From CAYNWK01 sp964400875 (lineage in GTDB: Bacteria > Chloroflexota > Anaerolineae > Anaerolineales > UBA4823), in NCBI GenBank assembly GCA_964400875.1, contig CAYNWK010000021.1:1-40243 (forward strand): a DNA stretch of 40,243 bases, in the 5' to 3' direction. The first letter of the stretch is position 1. Each line of letters starts with the position of its first letter. The notes beneath the pieces are model-generated. The model saw only the letters and a program-made list of their open reading frames with translations, was not told the DNA's origin and made no database searches. Of the stretch, positions 24,053 through 31,479 are shown piece by piece. The translations under genes were made by a program, and so were the position numbers.

Positions 24053-25569
24053 AGGGGCTTGCCGAAAATATGCGCCAGTTTGCCGGTAAAACAGCGCTGG
24101 AATTCATCGATCCCCCCTTGCAGAGCCTGACCTATGCCGAACTGGACGAGAGCCTGCGCGGTACGATCGCTTATCTCCAGGCCCTGGGCGCGCAGCCCGG
24201 GGACCGGATCGCGCTGCAGCTGCCCAAATGCTTGGAATTCATCCTGCTGCACCTGGCGACGGTGCGCCTTGGCGCTATCTCCCTGCCGCTTAACCCGGCC
24301 TATCCCCCTGCGGAGACCGAATACTTCCTGCAAGACTCGGGCGCGCGCCTGTTCTTCACCACTCCACCCGCCGCAGCGGCGCTCGAGCCCGTCCTGCCCG
24401 GTCTCGACGACCTGCAAGACTGCTTGCTGATCGATCCGGATGTTCCGGAAAACTTTGCCGCCCGGATTGGAGCGGCGGCAGCCGCTTACGCCGAGCCTCC
24501 CCAACCCGCTCCGGAGCAAACCGCAGTGATCATTTACACCAGCGGCACCACCGGGCGGCCTAAGGGCGCCGAGATCACTCACGGCAACCTGTCAGCCAAC
24601 CTGGCGGCCTTGCACAGCGCCTGGGGCTGGCTGGCGGACGATGTATTGCTGCATGTCCTGCCGATCTTTCACGTCCACGGCCTGTTCGTCGCCCTGCTCG
24701 GCGCCCTTTACGCCGGGGCGACCGCGCTGTTGATGCGATCGTTCGACCCGCAGAGGACCTTGCTCACCCTGGTCGAGCGAGACTGCACGGTCTTTATGGC
24801 GGTGCCGACCATCCACCGCCGTCTGCTGGCCGTCCCCGAGGCGGACAAATTCGACCTGAGCGGGATGCGGCTGATCACCTCCGGCTCCGACCGGCTCCCC
24901 GACGAGCTCTTCACCGGTTTCCAGCGCGCCTTCGGCTACACCTTGTTGGAACGCTACGGCATGTCCGAGACCAACATGAACATGTCCAACCCGCTGGAGG
25001 GGGAGCGGCGCATTGGATCGGTCGGCCTGCCGCTGCCCGGCGTGGAGGCCCGCGTCGTCGATCCGGAGACCGGCGAGCTGCTCCCGGAGGGGCAGGTAGG
25101 GGAGGTGCAGATTCGCGGCCCGCACGTCTTCAAGGGTTATTGGGGCAGACCAGAGGTCACCGCCGAGGCCTTTACCTCCGACGGTTGGCTGCACACCGGT
25201 GACCTGGGTTTCCGCGAGCCGGACGGGTATTACACCCTGCGCGGCCGGGCCAAGGACCTGATCATCACCGGCGGGATGAACGTTTACCCGCCGGAAGTGG
25301 AGCGCGTGCTGGCCGAGCACCCGGATGTCTCCGCCAGCGCCGTGATCGGCTGCCCCGACCGGGAGTGGGGTGAACGCGTCACCGCCGTTGTGGTGTGCAG
25401 GCAGGGTCGTGCGATCGGCGCGGAGACCTTGATTGAATTCTGCCGAGAACGCCTGGCGCCGTATAAATCGCCCAAGGGTGTGTTCTTCCGGGAGGACCTG
25501 CCGCGCAATGCCATGGGCAAGGTGCAGAAGGCGATCCTGCGGGCGGAGCTGTGTTCGAAAGAAGGTTAA
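24040..25569 (+). CDS. matB: Malonyl-CoA synthetase-like AMP-forming ligase (MatB type)
   Basis: The 509-residue ligase has the ANL motifs: P-loop IIYTSGTTGRPKGAEITHGNL (about 163-183), ERYGMSETNMNMSNP (about 304-318), TGDLGFREPDGYYTLRGRAKDLIITGGMNVYP (about 387-418) and the C-terminal catalytic Lys in RNAMGKVQK (about 489). The segment ERYGMSETNMNMSNPLEGERRIGSVG with DPETGELLPEGQVG and GPHVFKGYW closely follows malonyl-CoA synthetases (MatB/ACSF3), which make malonyl-CoA from malonate, ATP and CoA. It ends the operon, consistent with malonate as the pathway's final free acid. Oxalate or another short diacid is an alternative. GGAG precedes the ATG at 24040. Confidence 0.85.
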   Translation: MSFLEGLAENMRQFAGKTALEFIDPPLQSLTYAELDESLRGTIAYLQALGAQPGDRIALQLPKCLEFILLHLATVRLGAISLPLNPAYPPAETEYFLQDSGARLFFTTPPAAAALEPVLPGLDDLQDCLLIDPDVPENFAARIGAAAAAYAEPPQPAPEQTAVIIYTSGTTGRPKGAEITHGNLSANLAALHSAWGWLADDVLLHVLPIFHVHGLFVALLGALYAGATALLMRSFDPQRTLLTLVERDCTVFMAVPTIHRRLLAVPEADKFDLSGMRLITSGSDRLPDELFTGFQRAFGYTLLERYGMSETNMNMSNPLEGERRIGSVGLPLPGVEARVVDPETGELLPEGQVGEVQIRGPHVFKGYWGRPEVTAEAFTSDGWLHTGDLGFREPDGYYTLRGRAKDLIITGGMNVYPPEVERVLAEHPDVSASAVIGCPDREWGERVTAVVVCRQGRAIGAETLIEFCRERLAPYKSPKGVFFREDLPRNAMGKVQKAILRAELCSKEG

Positions 25570-25632
25570 AGGTTTGGAGCCTACGCGTTTGAGGGTTGAA
25601 AGAGGGAGTTTGGGTGGGATGCCGCCGGCCCG

Positions 25633-26823
25633 TCAAGGGCTTCCGGCGAGGGCAAAATCTGCCACGAGCGGCAGGTGGTCCAGTACGCCTGCGGCGGGGT
25701 TGAGCCAAAGATCGTCGGCGTCGAGGTTAAGTTCTTCCTGGGAAGTTTCGGTCAGCAAAGCGGGGTCGAGCACAAAGGCGTTAGGCAGCGCCAGGACGCT
25801 GTCCGAATACAGGATGCGGTCCAGGGGCCAGGGGTTGAAAGGCCCGGAATCGTCCCGCCAGGTATAGTATATTTCCCCCAAGCCATTGTGGCTCGGTAGG
25901 GCGTCGGCCAGCGGCGTGCCGTCCCAATCCGGCGGGACGTCCGCCCCGTAGCGCGCCTCGTCCTCGATGTCGCCGCTCAGCAGCGTGGTGAGGTGGCGCG
26001 CCGGGTCTGTGTCGTAGACGTTGAAGTCGCCTAGGACGATCAGGGGAGTTCCCTCCGGCAGATCTACCGCTCCGCCCGGGGTGATCGCGTCGCCGATCTG
26101 GTGGGCGATCACGTCCGCCTGGCTGCCGCGGAGGCGGATATCGCTTGCGCTGCCGCCGGACTTGAAATGGGCGCAGAGCATGTACACGTCCACATCCCCG
26201 TACAGGTCATCCGGTAAATCGATCAGGGCTGCAGCCTGGTCCAGGCCCAGCGGGTAGCCGGGCGCCGCCAGCTCGTATCCTGATGTGAACAGGGGGAAGC
26301 GCGCGGCGATCACGGTGTCCCGGACGCCGGTCGCCGTCCAACCCGCCTCTCCACCCTGGTTGAGTACTCCGGCGATGATTTCGGCGATCTGGCCTGGATC
26401 CCGCGCCGGGTTGATCTCCTGCAGGCAGACGATGTCCGGCCGGACCGCAGCCAGCAGGTCCTGGAAAACGGCGCTCCGGTCGGCGGACCTGAACAGGTGG
26501 TTTTCTGGGTCTCCTGGAGGGAAGATCGTATCCCAGTTGACGTTATAGCTCATCACCCGGAAGCTCGGAGGACCGGGTTTCTGGAGAAAATCCAGGTCGC
26601 CGGGAGTGCTGGCCGGCTTGGTCTCGGTAGGAATTTCCCTGGTCGGGGCTGGTGGGGCGACTCCGTTCATGGGGTGCTCTGTCGGCGCAGCTGTGCTGGC
26701 CGGACTGCCGGCGGGATTTCGCGTCGGGGTAGGCGCCGCAGGCTGGACCACGGGAACGCAGCCGGTCAGCAGGCCGATCGAAAGGACCAGGAGCAGGAGG
26801 ATCCCCTGCGAGGTATGTTTCAT
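25633..26823 (-). CDS. Endonuclease/exonuclease/phosphatase-family lipoprotein
   Basis: The 396-residue protein has a lipoprotein signal with lipobox LLTGC (Cys22), then a Pro/Thr-rich linker (about 25-90). An EEP domain follows: VMSYNVNWDTIF (about 104), CLQEINPARD with the metal-binding Glu (about 149), LIVLGDFNVYDTD (about 275), LDRILYSDS and DHLPLVADF at the end. These are the residues of Mg2+-dependent phosphodiesterases such as extracellular nucleases or phosphatases. It is anchored outside the membrane and may scavenge phosphate or nucleotides. It is convergent with matB at 63 bp and lies downstream of the sugar-binding lipoprotein gene, separated from it by strong hairpins. Confidence 0.85.
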   Translation of the reverse strand: MKHTSQGILLLLVLSIGLLTGCVPVVQPAAPTPTRNPAGSPASTAAPTEHPMNGVAPPAPTREIPTETKPASTPGDLDFLQKPGPPSFRVMSYNVNWDTIFPPGDPENHLFRSADRSAVFQDLLAAVRPDIVCLQEINPARDPGQIAEIIAGVLNQGGEAGWTATGVRDTVIAARFPLFTSGYELAAPGYPLGLDQAAALIDLPDDLYGDVDVYMLCAHFKSGGSASDIRLRGSQADVIAHQIGDAITPGGAVDLPEGTPLIVLGDFNVYDTDPARHLTTLLSGDIEDEARYGADVPPDWDGTPLADALPSHNGLGEIYYTWRDDSGPFNPWPLDRILYSDSVLALPNAFVLDPALLTETSQEELNLDADDLWLNPAAGVLDHLPLVADFALAGSP

Positions 26824-26861
26824 GGGATGAACTGCAGTATCGACCGATCAATTTGGAAGTG

Positions 26862-26886
26862 TTGGGATGGGCGAAACCCGCCCCAA
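26862..26886. repeat. Imperfect GGGCGGG-type hairpin
   Basis: TTGGGATGGG (26862-26871) pairs imperfectly with CCCGCCCCAA (26877-26886) around CGAAA. Its core resembles the palindrome at 5001-5052. Confidence 0.35.
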
Positions 26887-26922
26887 CGCCCCCTCCTTCT
26901 TACACTGGAGGTACGCCCTAAG

Positions 26923-26956
26923 ACAAGCTCCCGCAGCGGACGCTGCGGGAGCTTGT
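26923..26956 (-). terminator. Strong hairpin downstream of the sugar-binding lipoprotein gene
   Basis: ACAAGCTCCCGCAGC (26923-26937) pairs perfectly with GCTGCGGGAGCTTGT (26942-26956) over a four-base loop. TACGCCC and GGGCGTA extend it as an outer stem. It lies 22 bp after the lipoprotein stop on the minus strand. There is no T run, so it may act as a 3'-end stabiliser or attenuator rather than a simple terminator. Confidence 0.55.
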
Positions 26957-26978
26957 TGGGCGTATTCAAACTGCGGTT

Positions 26979-28442
26979 TTACTGCATCTCGGCGACCAGC
27001 TCGGCCGCGGTGTCGTTCAGATCGTTGAGGATGTTGACGACGTCATCTTCGGTCGCCCCTTCATCCACAACCGCGAAGAACGCATCGCGGATTTCATTGC
27101 GCACGGCGCCGTGGGCTGCCAGGTTCGGCTCGGCCTTACCCAGGGGCAGCAGAGCCAGCGCGCCGGCCCAGATCGGATCGTCTTCCGGCCGGGTGCCGAC
27201 GTCGGTCGTGCTCTGGGAGGGGAAATACCCGGTGTACGAGATCCAGGTGGACTGGGTCTCCGGCGAGGTCAGGTAGCGCAGGAAGATCCAGCTGGCCAGG
27301 TCCTGGTCCGGGTTGGTCTGCACGATGCCGACCATCTGCCCAAAGGCGTCTACTGTCTGGGTGCCGTTGGGGCCGACGTAGGGGATCGCGCCCCATTCGT
27401 CGTCGTTTCCGGCGTCTTCCATGGCCGCTGCCTGGAAGGGGATGCCGGCGGTGGAACTGGTGGCGAACAACGCCTGCCGGGCGGCGAATTCAGGATTGGG
27501 GAAGCTGGGGGTGGTCAGCGTACAACCGCTGTCAACCAGGTCTTTGAAGAACAAGGCTACGTCGATCACGGTCTGGTTGTTCAGGTCGTAGGCGTCGCCG
27601 GCTGCGTTGACGTAATCGCCGTCAAAGGCCCAGATCCAGGGAGAGACCATCGAAGCATCGGGGAAGTATACGTAACCGCCGGTGCCGTCGTTATCCGGGT
27701 TGTCGTCCGCGTTGTTCGCTGCGGCGGCCGCGCAGGCCTGCTCTTTGAACTCGGCTGACGTCGCCGGGGGGTTGTCGAAGCCCAGTTCCTGCGCCCAGGT
27801 GTGGTTGTAGAAGATTACCTGTGCGGACTGGTGCATGGGGATGCCGATCTGGGATCCATCCGGCAGCGTGCCGGAGCTGTACGGACCGGGGTAGATGGCT
27901 GCTAACTCGTCCTCGCTCCATCCGTAGACCGGGTCTTCGATGTACTGGTTCAGCGGGGCGATCACGCCGAGCGAATGCCACAGCGTCAGGCCATTGGGGA
28001 AGCCCATGGTCAGGTTGGGCAGTTCGCCGGTGGCGATCGCGCCGTTCACGGCGGTCTCGAGTTCGGATTGGCTGCCCTGGGCAACGGCCTCGACCGTGAT
28101 GCCATATTCATTGGTGGCGTTGAACTCGTCTACGACCGCGGTCATCCCTTCCAGGTTGGCGCCGGTGCTCATGGCGTGCCAGAAGGTGATGCTCTGGCCG
28201 GTGGGATCGGCGTCGATGTTAGACATCATCTCTTCTTCGGTCGGTTCGGCTGTGGGTTCCTCCATGGCCTCGGTGGGTTCTGCCATCGCTTCGGTAGGCT
28301 CTGCCATGACCTCGGTCGGTTCCGCCATGGCTTCGGTCGGGGCCGTCGTAGGCGCTTGGGTCGCCGGCCCTCCACAGGCTGCCAGGATCGAGCCAACCAG
28401 TAATGTAACCAGCATCAAATAATAAAACTTTCGGCTTTTCAT
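26979..28442 (-). CDS. Sugar ABC transporter substrate-binding lipoprotein
   Basis: The 487-residue protein has lipobox GSILAAC (Cys23), a repetitive linker of EPTEAMA-type units (about 33-70), then a family-1 extracellular solute-binding domain (UgpB/MalE-like). That domain opens with SITFWHAMSTGANLEGMTAVVDEFNATN and continues with WAFDGDYVNAAGDAYDLNN and WIFLRYLTSPETQSTWISYTGYFPSQS. It captures a carbohydrate or glycerophosphodiester outside the membrane for the two permeases encoded upstream. GGAGG precedes the ATG. The 183-bp gap to the permease gene holds a promoter-like sequence, so it may be expressed more strongly than the permeases. Substrate unknown. Confidence 0.9.
   Translation of the reverse strand: MKSRKFYYLMLVTLLVGSILAACGGPATQAPTTAPTEAMAEPTEVMAEPTEAMAEPTEAMEEPTAEPTEEEMMSNIDADPTGQSITFWHAMSTGANLEGMTAVVDEFNATNEYGITVEAVAQGSQSELETAVNGAIATGELPNLTMGFPNGLTLWHSLGVIAPLNQYIEDPVYGWSEDELAAIYPGPYSSGTLPDGSQIGIPMHQSAQVIFYNHTWAQELGFDNPPATSAEFKEQACAAAAANNADDNPDNDGTGGYVYFPDASMVSPWIWAFDGDYVNAAGDAYDLNNQTVIDVALFFKDLVDSGCTLTTPSFPNPEFAARQALFATSSTAGIPFQAAAMEDAGNDDEWGAIPYVGPNGTQTVDAFGQMVGIVQTNPDQDLASWIFLRYLTSPETQSTWISYTGYFPSQSTTDVGTRPEDDPIWAGALALLPLGKAEPNLAAHGAVRNEIRDAFFAVVDEGATEDDVVNILNDLNDTAAELVAEMQ
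28259..28342 (-). repeat. Tandem 21-bp repeats coding the EPTEAMA linker
   Basis: Four near-identical 21-bp units encode the Glu/Pro/Thr/Ala/Met spacer between the lipid anchor and the sugar-binding domain. Differences are mostly at third codon positions, indicating selection on the peptide or older duplication. Confidence 0.75.
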
Positions 28443-28592
28443 TTCTTTTCCTCCGTACTTTGTTTTTTTTGCAGGCTTGTTGGGTTCGCATGTTCCTCAT
28501 TCTGCGAGTTGGTTCGTTCAGGTATTATGAATGGGCCTCACCTCCCTATCTCCAGATTGCCGGCGAAATCGTGCGGTCCGGCAGCCGCGTGC

Positions 28593-28622
28593 AGTGTACT
28601 CGCCAGGGTATGGGGTGGTCAA
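28593..28622 (-). promoter_or_regulatory. Candidate promoter for the sugar-binding lipoprotein gene
   Basis: On the minus strand TTGACC (28622-28617) and TACACT (28598-28593) are spaced by 18 bp, starting directly after the upstream permease stop. Its position would allow separate, higher expression of the binding protein. Confidence 0.4.
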
Positions 28623-28625
28623 ACT

Positions 28626-29528
28626 TTAGCCTCGAATGCCGCTGCGAGCGATGCTTTCGGTAAATTGTCGCTGGGTGATGAAGTACAAGGCCAGGATGGG
28701 GATGATGGTGATTACGGAACCGGCCATGATCAGGTGCAGCCGGCTGCCTTCATCCTGGACGAAGTTGTACAACCCTACCGAGATCGGCAGCCACTTGTCC
28801 GAGTTTGTGACCAGCAGCGGCCAGGCCAGCGAGTTCCAGGAGCCGATGAAGGAAAGCACGATGATGACCATCAAAGGGGCGGTCGAAAGCGGCAGTACGA
28901 TCATCCTCAGGATGCGCAGGTGACCGGCGCCATCGATCAGCGCCGCGTCAAACAGCTCATCCGGGATCTGAGCAAAGAATTGCCGCAGCAAGAAGATGGA
29001 AAAAACGCTGCCCATGAACGGCACGGTCAGCGCCACCCAGTTGTCTATCCATGGAATCGGGCCGATGCGCCCCAACCAGGTCACGGTCAGCAGGTTCGGG
29101 ATCATGGTAACCATGCCGGGGATCATCATTGAGCTCAACAGCAAGCCGAAGATCACGTCCCGGCCGGGGAATTTTATGCGTGCGAAGGCGTAAGCCGCCA
29201 GCACGCTGGTGACCAGCTCTCCCACCAGCGTGATCAAGGTGATCACCACGCTGTTCAGCAGGTAATGCGAGAAGTGCGCCTCGTTCCAGGCCGCGATATA
29301 GTTCTCCGGATGCCACTCGGAAGGCCAGAATCCGGCCGTTTGCGCCTCACCCAGGGTCTTGAAGGAGCCCAGCACCATCCATACGAAAGGTCCCATCGAG
29401 ATGATTGCGCCGGCGATTAAAACCGTGTAGGTCAGGATCTTCCCAAAGGTGATCCGGTTGCCGCGGATCGACAGGCCCCACGTTCGTGCGGGCGCGTATG
29501 CCCGTTCCGTTATCTGTGTATCAGCCAT
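28626..29528 (-). CDS. Sugar ABC transporter permease, MalG type
   Basis: The 300-residue protein has six membrane helices and the EAA cytoplasmic loop DAALIDGAGHLRILRMIVLPLSTAP (about 189-213), which docks the ATPase. The N-terminal region TVLIAGAIISMGPFVWMVLGSFKT is typical of carbohydrate uptake (CUT1) permeases. Its start overlaps the end of the partner permease gene by 8 nt, showing coupling. No ATPase gene of the MsmX/MalK type is in the window, so a shared ATPase is probably encoded elsewhere. Confidence 0.92.
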   Translation of the reverse strand: MADTQITERAYAPARTWGLSIRGNRITFGKILTYTVLIAGAIISMGPFVWMVLGSFKTLGEAQTAGFWPSEWHPENYIAAWNEAHFSHYLLNSVVITLITLVGELVTSVLAAYAFARIKFPGRDVIFGLLLSSMMIPGMVTMIPNLLTVTWLGRIGPIPWIDNWVALTVPFMGSVFSIFLLRQFFAQIPDELFDAALIDGAGHLRILRMIVLPLSTAPLMVIIVLSFIGSWNSLAWPLLVTNSDKWLPISVGLYNFVQDEGSRLHLIMAGSVITIIPILALYFITQRQFTESIARSGIRG

Positions 29529-31236
29529 AAAACACTCGCGATCCCTGGATTCTATTGTTAAGATAAGTCAGCCCGAGGATGACGCCGAAGAGCACAAAGG
29601 CCAGGGTGGAAGCGTATCCGTAGCGCGATTTCTGGAAAAATTCTTCGAAAATCACCACGCTGAACGTGTCCGTGGTGCCCAGGGCTTGCCCAATGCGCAG
29701 CACCCAAATCGTGTTGAAGGCTTTGAAGGTCCCCATGACGGCGATCAGGGAGAGAAAGTAGGTCGTCGGTGAGAGCAGCGGGAACGTAATATGTCGGAAA
29801 ACCTCCCACTGGTTCGCCCCGTCGATCTCGGCGGCTTCAGTCAGTTCCGTGGGGATATTGCCTAAGCCCGCCAGGTAGATCACGGTGTTGTAGCCGACGA
29901 AGGTCCATACCGATAGCGTGATGATCACCATCAAGGCCATGCTCGGGCCGGTGATCCAGTCGGCCAGCAGATTTCCGAAATCAGGGGGGAGCCATTGTGG
30001 GATGATCGCCTGCGGGAAGCTGGAAATCCCCAGCGCTTGGGCTGCCATAGAGAAGATGCCGTCCGGCTCCCGCAGCCACAGCTGGGGTCCGATTCCGAAC
30101 CATCTCAGGATGGCGTTGATGGGGGCGGCCTGGCGTTCGGAAAACAACAGCCGGAAGATGGTCGCGCTGGCTACCACCGGGGTGACGTAAGGCAGGAAAA
30201 ACAAGACGCGGAATGTATCCGACCCGCGCGGCTTTTGGAAAAGCAGCACGGCCAGCAGCATGGCGATCGAGAGCTGCACGGGGACCGTGCCCAGCGAGAA
30301 GAAGACGGTGACCTTCAAGCCGTCCCACAGGTCGCTGTCCCCGGCCGCCACGATGGTGGGGATCTCGACGATCAGCAGCACTGCGCCGACCATCAGCACC
30401 GTAGCCCCAAAGATGCGTAAGACGAAGGAGCGCGTCGACGCACGTCCTTCCGCGCTGCGCCACAGGTACCAGGCCAGGGCCAGCAGCGCCACCCCGGAGA
30501 TCACGGTGACCATCTGGGGCCAGATGCCCGGGTCTGCGCCGGTTTCCACGGCATTCGCATAGGCGTCCCGTACGGAACGGTACAGGACCACCAGGAGCCC
30601 AACGCCGATCCCCAGGGAAAGCCAGGCGAGGGTGAACCGCAGCTGGTAATTGATATTGCCCTGGAAGCGCCAAAGGAAGGCAGCCAGGATCGCCACCGCC
30701 AATGCGCTCAGCAAAACCAGCCTGAACTGGCTCCAGGCCGGGTACACGCTCTCGGCGTGGAAAGCTTCGCTGAGCAAACGTATGAACAATTCCCGCGTTC
30801 TTTCCAGCCCGCGCATTTTTGTGGCGATATCCAGAAATTCCGGCAGTTGAAAAAAAATCCAGCGAAAGAATGCGGCGACGGATGCGGCGTGAAGGATCGC
30901 TGGAATAGCCAGCAGCCACACAGCGGGAGGCGTCTTCAGGCGGTCGCGATAAATGCTTCGCAAGATCACGAAGCTCAGGACCAGCGCGCCGATCCCCATC
31001 CCGAGCAGGGCTAGATAGGTGAAGTTCCCGACCGCGTCCAGGTAATTTCGCAGGCCCCGGAAATCCCCGCGCACGATCACCCATTTATGCAGGCTGACGT
31101 AGAGGGCAAACCCGACGGGAAAAATCCCGAAAATGAAAATCAACAGGATGGCTGGGGCGAGCATCAGGTAAGCGGTGGTGTACTCACGCAGATTACGCCC
31201 ACGCCGCCCGGTGAAGAGCTGCCTGACACCGATCAT
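29521..31236 (-). CDS. Sugar ABC transporter permease, MalF type, with long membrane insertion
   Basis: The 571-residue protein is nearly twice the usual length of about 300. The first helix and FRGLRNYLDAV (about 62-72) are followed by about 230 extra residues with several hydrophobic segments. The normal permease then resumes at LWDGLKVTVFFSLGTVPVQL (about 302-321). The EAA loop AAEIDGANQWEVFRHITFPLL lies near the C-terminus. I start at the ATG at 31236 (MIGVRQLF). A frame from 31362 would add 42 residues that look non-coding. Neither start has a clear ribosome site. It is divergent from the MalT-like regulator gene, which probably controls it. Confidence 0.85.
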   Translation of the reverse strand: MIGVRQLFTGRRGRNLREYTTAYLMLAPAILLIFIFGIFPVGFALYVSLHKWVIVRGDFRGLRNYLDAVGNFTYLALLGMGIGALVLSFVILRSIYRDRLKTPPAVWLLAIPAILHAASVAAFFRWIFFQLPEFLDIATKMRGLERTRELFIRLLSEAFHAESVYPAWSQFRLVLLSALAVAILAAFLWRFQGNINYQLRFTLAWLSLGIGVGLLVVLYRSVRDAYANAVETGADPGIWPQMVTVISGVALLALAWYLWRSAEGRASTRSFVLRIFGATVLMVGAVLLIVEIPTIVAAGDSDLWDGLKVTVFFSLGTVPVQLSIAMLLAVLLFQKPRGSDTFRVLFFLPYVTPVVASATIFRLLFSERQAAPINAILRWFGIGPQLWLREPDGIFSMAAQALGISSFPQAIIPQWLPPDFGNLLADWITGPSMALMVIITLSVWTFVGYNTVIYLAGLGNIPTELTEAAEIDGANQWEVFRHITFPLLSPTTYFLSLIAVMGTFKAFNTIWVLRIGQALGTTDTFSVVIFEEFFQKSRYGYASTLAFVLFGVILGLTYLNNRIQGSRVFYG

Positions 31237-31479
31237 GAGGTTGGATTTAGATTTATTGGAGGGATACAGGCGCCTTGATAGGACAATGCTGGTACCAAGG
31301 GATTGGGTTGACTGGTTTTTGAAAGCGCCCTCATTATATCGGAAACTGTGCCATCGCGCCACGTTTATCAGCGGTTCTTAATATCTACCTCAGATTTTCC
31401 ATGTGTGGGGCAAATCGTTGCCCTCCCGCTATCTGCCTTCACGCTCATTTGGCATGGGATAGAGATTATACTTGGCGGG

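Noticed and set aside
14339..25569. Operon for oxalurate/oxamate (allantoin) breakdown
   Set aside because: Not fully excluded, but the amidase and ligase resemble malonamidase and malonyl-CoA synthetase, and no ureidoglycolate or allantoin genes are in the window.
28259..28342. CRISPR-like tandem repeats
   Set aside because: Units are 21 bp, in frame, without spacers, and encode the lipoprotein linker.
31348..31479. Longer N-terminus for the MalT-like regulator
   Set aside because: The added residues are unlike the family, and the family-typical N-terminus begins at 31480.
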